Below are positions 1 to 7,885 of a DNA stretch of 13,889 nt, one piece after another. The position numbers were made by a program, and so were the translations under genes. The stretch lies in NCBI GenBank assembly GCA_012511315.1, contig JAAZGI010000256.1:1-13889 (forward strand), given 5' to 3'. The stretch's first letter is position 1. Each line of letters begins with the position of its first letter. Source of the stretch: Clostridium sp. Its GTDB lineage: Bacteria; Bacillota; Clostridia; Clostridiales; Clostridiaceae. A model generated the notes under the pieces. That model searched no databases. It saw only the letters and a list, made by a program, of their open reading frames with translations, and was not told the DNA's origin.

Positions 1-792
1 ACTGTTCTCCTTATTGCCACTGCATGGGAGGTTTATTTTCGAAGCCGCACCCAAAATGAATATGAACTGCTAGCCCAGCAGCGAGTTGAGATGGAAGAAA
101 AACTAAGTCCATCCAGTTCACTAGAGAAGCCAACTAACACCATTGAACAGGTGGTGGTTGAGAAAAACATAGCCACTGACCAACAGAAAAATTCCCCAGG
201 AATCATAGGGGAAAAGCCAATTGAATGGGCTAAAAATAAAAATAGTGTTTGGCTTGATCTTAACCCGGATTTTCTTGGTTGGGTAAAAGTTCCAAGAACC
301 GAAATCGACTATCCTTACGTTAGGAGTCAAGATAATCAGGAGTACCTTAAACAAGACTTTTACCAACAGCCCAGCAAGGCAGGCACTCTTTTTATGGATT
401 ATCGAAACTTATCCAGCTTTAGTGATGACCACATATTGATATATGGGCATAATATGAAAAACGGGACCATGTTTCATGATTTAGTTAAATATCATGGCAA
501 AGAGTTTTATAGGACGAACCAAGAAATCACTGTATCTGATCTTTATGGAAGTAAACAATATCGAGTTTTTTCAGTTTACGAAATCTCTGCAGATGACTAC
601 CAGTTGCCAGTAAGCTTTAAAACGGAACGGGAAAAAGATGATTATATTAAAAGGTTGCAGGATCTGTCCATGCATAGGATAGAAGAACGTAAAATGAGCG
701 AGGGCCAGATTGTGTCATTAATAACTTGTAGTTACGGTGAAAACAACGGACGGACTATTATTCACGCCTTAGAAATTAGTGAGCAACCGTAA
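1..792 (+). CDS. srtB: Class B sortase, 5' end outside the window
   Basis: Membrane-anchored cysteine transpeptidase that cleaves a sorting motif in secreted proteins and joins them to the cell wall. The reading frame is open from base 1, so the start lies upstream. The first visible residues (TVLLIATAWEVYF) look like the end of an N-terminal membrane anchor, followed by a charged linker and the sortase fold. Counting from the Met codon at 91, the catalytic His is H120 (IYGHN), the Cys is C213 in SLITCSYG (the TLxTC-like motif) and the Arg is R221 (NNGRTIIHALE). The WLDLNPDFLGWVKVP and IDYPYV segments are typical of class B rather than class A. In Clostridia class B enzymes often act as the general sortase. 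No substrate with a sorting signal is seen here. An internal start at 91 would lose the anchor, so the longer frame is preferred. Confidence 0.9.
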   Translation, partial: TVLLIATAWEVYFRSRTQNEYELLAQQRVEMEEKLSPSSSLEKPTNTIEQVVVEKNIATDQQKNSPGIIGEKPIEWAKNKNSVWLDLNPDFLGWVKVPRTEIDYPYVRSQDNQEYLKQDFYQQPSKAGTLFMDYRNLSSFSDDHILIYGHNMKNGTMFHDLVKYHGKEFYRTNQEITVSDLYGSKQYRVFSVYEISADDYQLPVSFKTEREKDDYIKRLQDLSMHRIEERKMSEGQIVSLITCSYGENNGRTIIHALEISEQP

Positions 793-897
793 TTTAGATC
801 CACTCAAAGCTGGAAATATAATCTAAAAAATATTTTGAAAATTATTTAAAAGAAAAAGAAAATAAATCAATACACACCAATAGAACGCAACAAAAGA

Positions 898-941
898 AAA
901 AGCCAGTGGTTGAAGAAACAAATCTTCAACCACTGGCTTTT
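898..941. terminator. Bidirectional hairpin terminator between sortase and msrAB
   Basis: A perfect 18-bp inverted repeat (898-915 with 924-941) has an 8-nt loop. The core is GCCAGTGGTTGAAG. On the minus strand the stem is followed by a long T-rich run, and on the plus strand by only four T. It sits between two convergent genes and can serve both, better for msrAB. Confidence 0.85.
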
Positions 942-1030
942 GGTAGGTGATGTTTTGCAGTTGGTTGTTTTTAGTGGAAAGGCTTTGATTGAACACTTAA
1001 AGTACTGCTTAAAATTTTGCTACTTAGAAG

Positions 1031-2104
1031 TTAACGATTTTCCACATAAATCATGTAATCGCCATAACCTTCTGCTTCCATTTCTGCCAAGGGTATAAAG
1101 CGCATGGATACACCATTGATGCAGTAGCGGAGTCCGCCACTCTCAAGGGGCCCGTCATCAAAAAGGTGGCCTAGGTGGGAATCACCGGATTTTGAACGAA
1201 CTTCAATTCGGTCCATACCTAAACTAGAGTCTTTGTATTCTTCCACTGTTCCCGAGGCAATGGGCTTGGAAAAGGACGGCCAACCACAACCAGCATCAAA
1301 CTTATCATCTGAGGAAAATAAAGGTTCGCCAGTTACGATGTCTACGTAAATCCCGGGAGAGAACTCTTGATCCAGCTCGCTTGAAAAAGCCGTTTCAGTG
1401 CCCTGTTTTTGGGTTACCGAAAAGGATAGTTCTGAGAGTTTTTCTTTAAGGGTAGCCTCATCAGGTTTGGTGTATTGCTCAGCATCGGCGATAGGAATGT
1501 CTGCGAGACCCAAGTCAATATGGCAGTAGCCGTTGGGGTTTTTCTTTAGATAATCTTGATGAAAGGCTTCGGCTACGGTGAAATCATCGAGTGGCTCCAG
1601 TTCCACAGCTAAAGGCTTGTCATACTTTAGGGCTTCTCGATCCAAAAATTCTTGAGCAATCTTTTGAACGTCTTCGTTTTCAAAATAGATCCCAGTCCGG
1701 TATTGACGTCCAATGTCATTCCCTTGTTGGTTGACACTAAGGGGGTCAATAATTCGGAAATAATGGGTCAAAATTTCACCTAAACTTATGCGGTTGGAAT
1801 CATAGATGACTTGTACCGTTTCGGCGTGATCGGTTTCCCCGATTTTTTCATAAACTGGATTATCAGTGGTTCCATTAGCATAGCCGGCGACTACATCGGC
1901 AACTCCATCTAAGCGTTGGAAATATTCTTCAACACCCCAAAAACAGCCTCCTGCCAAATAGATGGTTTGATCCGTCTCTTTCTGGACGTAAGGGGTTTTA
2001 GTGTTGGAGGAGGTAGAGGTATTGGAAGTAGGAAGACAACTTGCTAACAGTGAGGTTAGCAGTAGAGGAATAAATAACAACGATTTATGGATTGATTTTT
2101 TCAA
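1031..2104 (-). CDS. msrAB: Peptide-methionine sulfoxide reductase MsrA-MsrB fusion, lipoprotein
   Basis: Reduces both epimers of methionine sulfoxide in proteins, here outside the membrane. The N-terminus is a lipoprotein signal with lipobox LASC (Cys23), then a Ser/Thr-rich spacer. MsrA follows, with GGCFWG (catalytic Cys54) and YCHID (Cys194, likely resolving). The C-terminal MsrB has GCGWPSF (Cys273, likely recycling), HLGH and RYCIN (catalytic Cys328). The four zinc cysteines of the metal-binding MsrB type are absent, as is common in fused forms. The start chosen is the TTG at 2104: AAGGTGA lies 5 nt upstream. The GTG nine bases earlier falls inside that same site and has no ribosome binding site of its own. 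Length is then 357 aa. It lies 80 bp behind mutM on the same strand and may be co-transcribed. An external reductant is needed; none is encoded in the window. Confidence 0.95.
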   Translation of the reverse strand: MKKSIHKSLLFIPLLLTSLLASCLPTSNTSTSSNTKTPYVQKETDQTIYLAGGCFWGVEEYFQRLDGVADVVAGYANGTTDNPVYEKIGETDHAETVQVIYDSNRISLGEILTHYFRIIDPLSVNQQGNDIGRQYRTGIYFENEDVQKIAQEFLDREALKYDKPLAVELEPLDDFTVAEAFHQDYLKKNPNGYCHIDLGLADIPIADAEQYTKPDEATLKEKLSELSFSVTQKQGTETAFSSELDQEFSPGIYVDIVTGEPLFSSDDKFDAGCGWPSFSKPIASGTVEEYKDSSLGMDRIEVRSKSGDSHLGHLFDDGPLESGGLRYCINGVSMRFIPLAEMEAEGYGDYMIYVENR

Positions 2105-2183
2105 ATTGATCACCTTATGCTTTTGGATGGATGATTGGCGCAGGAAATGAGCAGTTGATTGGTAGGCTTAGGACTGGGTCAAA

Positions 2184-3014
2184 CTATGTTTGACACTGGG
2201 GACAAAAATGCGTGCCACGACCAGCCACTCTAATTTTATGGATGATTGCTCCACATTTGCGACAAGCTTCACCTTGGCGAGCGTATACCCAGGCTTGATC
2301 TAAGTAGTGACCCCGTGTTCCTTCAGCATTTAAATAATCTCTGCGAGTGGATCCGCCTAGTTCGATGGATGTATTTAAAACCTTTCGAAGGGTACGGTGG
2401 AGTTTTTTATAATCCTCCTCTGTCAAAGTGTGAACGCGCCGGTCTGGCATGATGCCGGCTAAAAACAAAGCCTCATCACAATAAATGTTCCCAATACCGG
2501 CAAGAACGGTTTGATCTAAAAGTGCTGCTTTAACAAAGGTGTTTTTGCGTCGACTCATTTGTTCTTGAAATAAAGCTTTTGTAAAGTTTCGCTTTAAAGG
2601 TTCGGGACCTAGTTTTTTTAGAAAGGAATTTTCTTCTAGCTCTGAAGGTGTCATAATCTTCATCCAACCAAATTTTCTAGTGTCATTAAAAAATAAGGTA
2701 GAACCATCTTTAAAATGGACTTGGACTCGGGTGCTTTTATCTGGGAAAGAGCCATTTGAGTTGTTTGACTGATAAACAAGTTGACCGGTCATTTTTAAAT
2801 GAATTAAAAGAGTGGTCTTATTATTTAAATCAATGAGAACGGCTTTTCCCCTTCGGTGAGCCTTTATAACTTTAGTTCCTAAGGTGGCTTCTAAAGATTC
2901 CTTTGAATTTGGAAAGGATTTGGCCCAATCCCAAGAGATTTCTTCGATTTCTTTGTTGATGATCATTCGGTTTAAACCATTAACAATGGTCTGAACCTCT
3001 GGTAATTCAGGCAT
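2184..3014 (-). CDS. mutM: Formamidopyrimidine-DNA glycosylase
   Basis: Base-excision repair enzyme that removes 8-oxoguanine and formamidopyrimidines and nicks the abasic site. All key parts are present in 276 aa: MPELPEV, whose Pro2 is the nucleophile after Met removal, with Glu3 beside it; Lys57 in RRGKAVL; Met75 in HLKMTGQL; the helix-two-turn-helix segment GIGNIYCDEA (174-183); and a C-terminal zinc finger with Cys251, Cys254, Cys271 and Cys274 and Arg266 in the finger hairpin. The start is the ATG at 3014, because catalysis needs Pro directly after Met and GAGGTGA lies 5 nt upstream. An in-frame GTG at 3023 lies within that ribosome binding site and would hide the nucleophile. The gene lies between amrS and msrAB. 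The repeats just upstream run into its start region. Confidence 0.97.
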   Translation of the reverse strand: MPELPEVQTIVNGLNRMIINKEIEEISWDWAKSFPNSKESLEATLGTKVIKAHRRGKAVLIDLNNKTTLLIHLKMTGQLVYQSNNSNGSFPDKSTRVQVHFKDGSTLFFNDTRKFGWMKIMTPSELEENSFLKKLGPEPLKRNFTKALFQEQMSRRKNTFVKAALLDQTVLAGIGNIYCDEALFLAGIMPDRRVHTLTEEDYKKLHRTLRKVLNTSIELGGSTRRDYLNAEGTRGHYLDQAWVYARQGEACRKCGAIIHKIRVAGRGTHFCPQCQT

Positions 3015-3093
3015 ATAGTTCACCTCAGTATATAGTTCAAATCAGTTTATAGTGCAGTTCAATTTATAGTTCTGTTCAGTTTATAGCTGCAAC
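3009..3093. repeat. Five imperfect 17-bp tandem repeats across the mutM leader
   Basis: Four units of exactly 17 bp lie at 3026-3042, 3043-3059, 3060-3076 and 3077-3093. On the plus strand each has a CARTWTATAGY core. A fifth, weaker unit (3009-3025, 12 of 17 identical to its neighbour) contains the mutM ribosome binding site and start codon. On the mutM coding strand each unit reads roughly AACTATAAACTG plus 5 nt. The period is not a multiple of three and no reading frame uses it. The role is unknown: protein-binding iterons, promoter-like TATA elements or replication slippage are all possible. Confidence 0.8.
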
Positions 3094-3181
3094 ATTAAAA
3101 GTAAATGGAAAATACAAGGAACAGTTTAGAACGGTGACGAATTGTTGAGTTTGAACCTAGCTCATTTAGTCCATTCTCAGA

Positions 3182-4000
3182 TCAAACATTACCTAAGTGA
3201 ACCCGGTTAAGATATTTTTTAGCAATCTGCTCTAATTCTTTTAAAGTGGTCGGTGGAGTGGGTGGTTTATCTGCCATTTTATAGGCCGGGAAAAAGCGTG
3301 ATATATGGAAAGGAATATCGGGTGATAGGGAAGCGAGCCATTGACAAAGAGCTTCCATTTCTTCTGGACTATCATTTTCCCCTGGAATAATTAAGGTGGT
3401 AACTTCTACGTGTTTTTGTCGGGCAGCTCTTTCGATACTATTTTTAACTGGCTCCAGTCCTCCCCCCATTTCCTTATAGAAGCGGTCTGTAAAGGCTTTG
3501 AGATCAAAATTAAAGGCATCCACCACCTCCAACAGGGACTCAAGAGTTTCAGGGCTCATAAACCCATTGGAAACCACCACATTAATGAGCCCAGCTTCAT
3601 GGATGCGTCTTCCAGTATCCACAATGAATTCAGGGCAGATGGTAGGTTCGTTATAGGTGAAAGCCACGCCAATATTTCCTTGAGGCACCAAAGCGATGGC
3701 CTGGTCAGCTAATTCTTTTGGAGTCATCTTAGTTCCCACTTGGTGGTGAATCATTGAAATACCATAGTTTTGGCAAAAGGTGCAACGCATATTGCAACCG
3801 TAGCTGCCATAGGATAGGATCATTGTTTCAGGATGAAAATGAAAGAGGGGCTTTTTTTCAATGGGATCCATATGTAGAGCCGTGCAATGGCCATAGTTTA
3901 GAGGGAAAGACTTACCATTTTGCTCGGTTCTTGCACCACAAATCCCTATAGTTGTTTCTGTGAGCTGACAGTGATGGGGACAAATAGGACATGTTATCAT
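3182..4000 (-). CDS. amrS: AmmeMemoRadiSam system radical SAM enzyme
   Basis: Radical S-adenosylmethionine enzyme of the AmmeMemoRadiSam family, related to pyruvate formate-lyase activating enzymes. I know of no established substrate. The iron-sulfur motif CNMRCTFC gives Cys69, Cys73 and Cys76. An N-terminal Cys set (CPICPHHC, then Cys21 in GICGAR) may hold a second metal site. YGSYGCN, FTYNEPT (115-120) and the NFDLKAF segment are typical of the family. At 272 aa it ends at VHLGNV and lacks the C-terminal zinc-ribbon tail of longer members; compact clostridial versions that stop at this point are known, so I do not call it truncated. The ATG overlaps the TGA of the upstream fusion gene by 4 bp (ATGA), indicating translational coupling and joint action. 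Confidence 0.9.
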   Translation of the reverse strand: MITCPICPHHCQLTETTIGICGARTEQNGKSFPLNYGHCTALHMDPIEKKPLFHFHPETMILSYGSYGCNMRCTFCQNYGISMIHHQVGTKMTPKELADQAIALVPQGNIGVAFTYNEPTICPEFIVDTGRRIHEAGLINVVVSNGFMSPETLESLLEVVDAFNFDLKAFTDRFYKEMGGGLEPVKNSIERAARQKHVEVTTLIIPGENDSPEEMEALCQWLASLSPDIPFHISRFFPAYKMADKPPTPPTTLKELEQIAKKYLNRVHLGNV

Positions 4001-5394
4001 ACGTAACGCACCACCTTGAATCGCTCTAGTTCACAGTCTTCATCGGGACCTATACCAGCCTTGGACTTGGCGATTTTTAATTGTTCTTCCACTGTATCTA
4101 CGCCAACTAAATTAGGTAACAATAAGCCTCGACGTGGGCCCTTTGTGACAATAACACCATACTGCTTGGGATTGAGCTGATCGACTGAGTGGATAGTTTC
4201 AGCTGGAGCCAGAACATCAACGCTACAATCTATTTGCAAAAACTCTTCTTGGCTTAAAGAAGGGAAGCGGGGATCGTAGAAGGCGGCCTCGATGGCGTTG
4301 CGGACCACTTCATCAACTACTGTATCTGTAGTTGGAGCGATGGTGCCAATGCAACCACGCAACTGGCCATTTTTCTTTAAAGTAACAAAGGTACCGGCTT
4401 GGTTAGCGAGAAAGGTGTCAGGGAGGCTGTTAGTTTTTAAATACTCTTTTAAATTAAAGCGTTCACCTTTTAATTTAGCCACAATGGTTGCCAAGGCTAA
4501 ACGAACCAAGGGGCTAGCCGTCTCGCGCTTAGATTCGGATTTTTCTTCGCTGGTCTTTAAATATTGATCGAGAAAATCTCGGTTGCTGTCGTGACCCGAT
4601 ACTTTTATGGCTACCGTCCCGTAACCTACCCCAAAGGGACCTTCGTAGCTATAAGCTTCACTTTGGATGCTTTTTCGATCAAGGCAACCAGCCATGATGG
4701 CAAAGGAACGATGCCCACATTCTCCGGCCGCTTCATATAATGCTGAATCCATGGCAAGGATCTCCTTGAAATCACCTGATGATAGGGCCGCCATAATCGC
4801 TTGATCATAGATGGGACCTTTGGGGTTGAAGCCATAGGGTCCGTCTTCTTTTAGTCGATGAGACAGATCGCCGGAGGCTACGATGATGCAGTGTCGACCA
4901 AGGTCTTCCACCACTTGTTGAATATGCATACCTAATTGGTAATGGGTAACAAGATCAAAACCAGATAGACCAATAGGAAGGAGGTTAAAATCCTGATATT
5001 CTTTTTGGATAAAATATAAGGGGACTACGGTGGCATGATCAAAGGTGGCATCTTGAACACCCTGGGTTCCGGCTGGAAAGCTTTCCTGGGCTAGATGAAG
5101 GGAAAGCTTTTGTATCAGTTCCTCATCATAGCTTGCGTGAAGACTGACCTCGGGTGCTCCAAACTGTGTCAGGTCACCATGGGCTGTTTTTCCAGGAGCA
5201 ATATGAAAGTAATCTTGGTACATAACCATGTGGGGGGTGATGAGAATAATCGTATCGGGCTTCAATTGAGCAATTTCTTTAGCAATGCGGCTGAGAGCTT
5301 CAGTGGTTCTGCGGATTTTTCCTTCTTCACCCCGACCAATTTCCGGAAGTATAATCGGTGGATGGGGGACACAGTAAGCAGCAAGAATTGACAT
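3997..5394 (-). CDS. amrA: AmmeMemoRadiSam proteins B (MEMO-like) and A (AMMECR1-like) fused
   Basis: One 465-aa chain carries two members of the AmmeMemoRadiSam set. Residues 1 to about 265 are MEMO-like, with the class III extradiol dioxygenase fold; His11 (VPHPP), His55 (ITPHM) and His179 (SGDLSHR) are the likely metal-site residues. A charged linker (about 275-292) leads to the AMMECR1 domain (about 293-465), with the family hallmark LRGCIG (345-350) and AAFYDPRFPSL. Neither half has a well-established bacterial reaction to my knowledge. The obligate neighbour is amrS, so the three parts probably work on one substrate. The ATG at 5394 has AAGGAGGG 6 nt upstream. The gene heads a leftward block that may continue through mutM and msrAB. 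Separate amrA and amrB genes occur in other genomes. Confidence 0.92.
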   Translation of the reverse strand: MSILAAYCVPHPPIILPEIGRGEEGKIRRTTEALSRIAKEIAQLKPDTIILITPHMVMYQDYFHIAPGKTAHGDLTQFGAPEVSLHASYDEELIQKLSLHLAQESFPAGTQGVQDATFDHATVVPLYFIQKEYQDFNLLPIGLSGFDLVTHYQLGMHIQQVVEDLGRHCIIVASGDLSHRLKEDGPYGFNPKGPIYDQAIMAALSSGDFKEILAMDSALYEAAGECGHRSFAIMAGCLDRKSIQSEAYSYEGPFGVGYGTVAIKVSGHDSNRDFLDQYLKTSEEKSESKRETASPLVRLALATIVAKLKGERFNLKEYLKTNSLPDTFLANQAGTFVTLKKNGQLRGCIGTIAPTTDTVVDEVVRNAIEAAFYDPRFPSLSQEEFLQIDCSVDVLAPAETIHSVDQLNPKQYGVIVTKGPRRGLLLPNLVGVDTVEEQLKIAKSKAGIGPDEDCELERFKVVRYV

Positions 5395-5458
5395 GAATAT
5401 CCCTCCTTTAGGATGGTTGGTTCTTCCATTGAACGGCGTAAGAAACGATCTTTCTCTT

Positions 5459-5464
5459 ATTATA
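5459..5464 (-). promoter_or_regulatory. Possible -10 box for the amr block
   Basis: On the minus strand a perfect TATAAT lies about 65 nt before the ATG of the amr fusion gene. No convincing -35 hexamer is found at 16-18 nt spacing, so the call rests on the -10 alone. The 302-nt gap 5395-5696 otherwise shows only AT-rich sequence and the promoter elements of the two divergent genes. Confidence 0.35.
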
Positions 5465-5603
5465 AGACGAAAAGATTAATAATGAATGATAAAATCAAAA
5501 CATAGGACTTAATGGGTTGAGATGGCTAGTGAATGGTTTTCTATGGAAATAAGGAGTAAATTCTAATTATTTTGTAATAAATTATTATTCTGTTAAGAAC
5601 CTG

Positions 5604-5635
5604 TTGACAATCGGAAAAGAGAAATAGGGTAAAAT
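5604..5635 (+). promoter_or_regulatory. Possible promoter of the stress protein gene
   Basis: A perfect -35 TTGACA lies at 5604-5609. The best -10 candidate, TAAAAT (5630-5635), is 20 nt away, longer than usual; TAGGGT at 5625-5630 would give 15 nt. Related stress proteins in Bacillus are under sigma-B, and GGGTAA (5627-5632) resembles a sigma-B -10, but the matching -35 is not at the right distance. Confidence 0.4.
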
Positions 5636-5696
5636 AGAGGAAGTACCTAAATAAATTAGCATTACAGGGTATTAGAATGGAAGGAGGCTGGATCAG

Positions 5697-6128
5697 ATGA
5701 CTGAGAAAAATAATGAATTAAAACAATTGGAGTTGGATTTAGATTTAATACCGGAACAAGGGGAGTTGGAAGAGAAACTCCGTGATAAGCAGATTTTTGG
5801 TGTTTATGATGATGAAGATGGTGCAGATCGCGCTATTCGTCAACTAAATAAGTTGGGTTACGATGGTGAGCATATCTTTGTATATTCAAAGGATGAAGAG
5901 AAAGCTCGGCGGATTACTGAAGAATCACAAAAAGATGTTAACATTTTATCTTGTAGTGATGGAACTGATTTCGTAGGCGAGAGTTATCACCAAGGAGATA
6001 TCGTCCTTTGTGTTTCAAAAGATGCTCAACGGTTTAGTGGACAAAGGAATCCCCAAGATGGTCCAGACCGTTCTGAAACAACAGAATCAGTTGCCATTGA
6101 TGTAGCTGATGATAAACGTAAAAATTAA
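5697..6128 (+). CDS. YflT-type general stress protein
   Basis: Small soluble protein (143 aa) of the heat-induced/general stress 17M (YflT) domain family, whose biochemical role is not known. The recognisable core is FGVYDDEDGADRAIRQL...GYDGEHIFVYSKD (residues 34-66), the usual pattern of a beta strand followed by a helix that pairs elements of a sequence. A second strand-like segment (GDIVLCVSKDA, 100-110) follows. Both ends are charged and probably disordered, acidic at the N-terminus and polar at the C-terminus. The ATG at 5697 has AAGGAGG 9 nt upstream. It stands alone, divergent from the amr block and convergent with the aminotransferase. Homologues are usually induced by stress; here only a candidate promoter is visible. 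Confidence 0.75.
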   Translation: MTEKNNELKQLELDLDLIPEQGELEEKLRDKQIFGVYDDEDGADRAIRQLNKLGYDGEHIFVYSKDEEKARRITEESQKDVNILSCSDGTDFVGESYHQGDIVLCVSKDAQRFSGQRNPQDGPDRSETTESVAIDVADDKRKN

Positions 6129-6162
6129 TTGATTTTAGGACTTAAAATACAAAAATTAAAAG

Positions 6163-6208
6163 AAAAAGATAGGACTCGAAATCAATGGATTCCGAGTCCT
6201 ATCTTTTT
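6163..6208. terminator. Bidirectional terminator between stress protein and aminotransferase
   Basis: A perfect 16-bp stem (6163-6178 with 6193-6208) has GATAGGACTCG as its core and A5/T5 at its ends, so a T-run follows the stem on either strand. Inside, AATC and GATT add four more pairs. It lies 35 nt after one stop codon and 31 nt from the other, between convergent genes. Confidence 0.88.
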
Positions 6209-6238
6209 AGGTATTCTTAAAGAGTTGTCGCCAAGAAT

Positions 6239-7555
6239 TTATCTTTGAGCTTCAAACTGGTCTAGCAGATCAATGAAGAGATCTGGAACGGTCATCATCT
6301 TTTCTGGTTCTTCTACATAAGAAATCCTGAATTGAGTGGAGCCGGGGTTGTGCTCGCCTTCAGGGATATCATAGAAGCCCTTCATTGGAGCTGACAATAG
6401 AGTTGTCTTTACGCCATTTAAATCAACTTCGCCTTCGCTTGCACAGAAGAGTGAAAATTCAACGGAGTCAAAGCCAGGTTTTACAACGTTACGTACATCG
6501 ATTACGCTGTAAATGGATGCATCAGGGCTTGAGATAATTAGCTCTGGTTTAAGTTCGTTAAAGCGCTTTGTAACGTTCTTGATGGTATCTCCATAGTAGT
6601 TTCTAAGGTCTCCACACCAGTTGTTGATGGATTCCTTACTTTCATGAGCAAGTGCTCCAAAGATATATTGGCCTATGGCGTTAGCACATAAATTAGCGGT
6701 GTATTCAGCTTGGCCGCGGTTACTAAATTCTGGTGAATCTGTAACGATAGCACCAATCCGTAGTCCACAAGCGTTCCAAACCTTTGAGGCTGTTTCAATA
6801 CCGATTCGGCGACCTTCGATTCCAGGAACAATATCATTATTGAGTGCCCATATGGATACAAGGTCGGAACCTTCTAGATAGAAGAGCTCACGATAGGCTT
6901 CGTCAGAAACTAACCACATGTTATGTTTTACACAAAGTCCGGCCAGTTCTTTTATTGTTTCCATATCATAGAGTTGACCAGTTGGGTTGTCATACGGGAT
7001 GACAAGCAGAGCTGATGGCTTATGTTTTTCAATCACTTTTTCGATTTCAGAAATTTCCGGCAGAGTAAACTTACCATTTGAGTCAATGGTGCGTTTAACA
7101 CTGACTGTTTTTCTGCCTAATCGCTGAGCAAAAGATAGATAGTTTGTGTAAGCGGGATCAATCATCATCAGTGGGCTCTCATCAGTTCCTGCCGGTCCGC
7201 AGACTCCAACAATCAAAAGCTCCATAGCTGTTGAGCCACCATCTGTAACGATAACTTCAAGGTTTGAAGTGTCAAAGCCTTGAGCGTTTAAGATGTTAAT
7301 AAAAGCATCTTGGGTTTCCGCAAAACCACCCGTGGCAGTGTAGCGAATAACTCCCTTATTAAAAGGACTGTCAGGCGCATCCAAGTTGAACATTCGATTC
7401 ATCATAGCTGGGTTTGTGGGCAAAGATACATTTCCGATACTGACATTCACAACAGCTTCGGGTTTAACCTTGCGTTCTGCATAGCTCATTTGTGCCAATC
7501 TGACGTCAGATGGGGTTCTGGATTCAAAATGTGCAGATAGTACTGGTTTACTCAA
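6239..7555 (-). CDS. Class I/II pyridoxal-phosphate aminotransferase
   Basis: Fold-type I PLP-dependent aminotransferase (438 aa), probably cytosolic, moving an amino group between an amino acid and a 2-oxo acid. The sequence shows the PLP-binding GGSTA (107-110), NPTG (190-193), SDEAY (217-221, Asp218 to the pyridine nitrogen and Tyr221), the Schiff-base lysine Lys258 in TASKVWNACGLRIG, and the carboxylate-binding Arg410 in FRISYV. Specificity cannot be read from the sequence; an aspartate-type or broad-range enzyme is plausible. The start is TTG at 7555 with GGAGG 8 nt upstream; the protein then begins MSKPVLSAHFESR. The gene is transcribed alone, with a terminator downstream and a good -10 box upstream. 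No pathway partner is adjacent, so its metabolic role stays open. Confidence 0.88.
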   Translation of the reverse strand: MSKPVLSAHFESRTPSDVRLAQMSYAERKVKPEAVVNVSIGNVSLPTNPAMMNRMFNLDAPDSPFNKGVIRYTATGGFAETQDAFINILNAQGFDTSNLEVIVTDGGSTAMELLIVGVCGPAGTDESPLMMIDPAYTNYLSFAQRLGRKTVSVKRTIDSNGKFTLPEISEIEKVIEKHKPSALLVIPYDNPTGQLYDMETIKELAGLCVKHNMWLVSDEAYRELFYLEGSDLVSIWALNNDIVPGIEGRRIGIETASKVWNACGLRIGAIVTDSPEFSNRGQAEYTANLCANAIGQYIFGALAHESKESINNWCGDLRNYYGDTIKNVTKRFNELKPELIISSPDASIYSVIDVRNVVKPGFDSVEFSLFCASEGEVDLNGVKTTLLSAPMKGFYDIPEGEHNPGSTQFRISYVEEPEKMMTVPDLFIDLLDQFEAQR

Positions 7556-7603
7556 TTTAAAGACCTCCCATAAATATAAAAAAGTAGTAGTGTTATTATC
7601 TAC

Positions 7604-7635
7604 ATTATACCCGATTTCATATAATTATTGGGCAA
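7604..7635 (-). promoter_or_regulatory. Possible aminotransferase promoter
   Basis: On the minus strand GGGTATAATG contains a perfect -10 (7604-7609) about 50 nt before the TTG start. TTGCCC (7630-7635) is the nearest -35-like hexamer, but at 20 nt spacing. The -10 is convincing, the -35 is not. Confidence 0.45.
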
Positions 7636-7639
7636 ACCA

Positions 7640-7873
7640 GAATTTCTTTTTTTATAATAAAATCTAGCGTATAAAAGGCGAATAATTGAAGGCTATTTTT
7701 GAGTATGAAGAAGAGCTTTATCCTGATATACCTTAAAAATGTCACGGGAATGTCATATAAAAAAAGTCTTGCTGGATTAGAATGGAGAGGAAGTTAAAGG
7801 GAAGAAGTTAAAGCAAAGAAAACAGAGGAGTTAGAGTAGAAAAAATAAAGAGAAGGAAAAAAGTGAAAGGAGT
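7640..7873. other. Divergent intergenic region with a purine-rich leader
   Basis: This is the central part of the 330-nt gap between the divergent aminotransferase and psd genes. The left part is AT-rich without clear structure. From about 7784 to 7872 the plus strand is almost all A and G, with GAAGTTAAAG occurring twice. It ends in the ribosome binding site of psd. No open reading frame or strong hairpin is seen. Confidence 0.5.
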
Positions 7874-7880
7874 GGTTATG
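7866..7880 (+). promoter_or_regulatory. Ribosome binding site and ATG out of frame with psd
   Basis: AAAGGAG (7866-7872) is followed at the ideal distance of 5 nt by an ATG (7878). That ATG opens only a 25-codon frame (starting MIQWF), which overlaps psd in another frame. The psd frame itself can start only at the GTG at 7886, 13 nt from the site. Confidence 0.65.
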
Positions 7881-7885
7881 ATACA

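Noticed and set aside
910..1098. Small plus-strand ORF downstream of the sortase gene.
   Set aside because: It starts inside the terminator stem, has no ribosome binding site, and is partly antisense to the end of msrAB.
3100..3182. amrS as a truncated gene lacking its C-terminal Cys-rich tail.
   Set aside because: No Cys-rich frame continues after the stop in any frame, and compact family members end at the same GNV/GNC position.
5592..5632. Sigma-B promoter for the stress protein gene.
   Set aside because: GGGTAA fits the -10, but no GTTT-like -35 lies 13-15 nt upstream.
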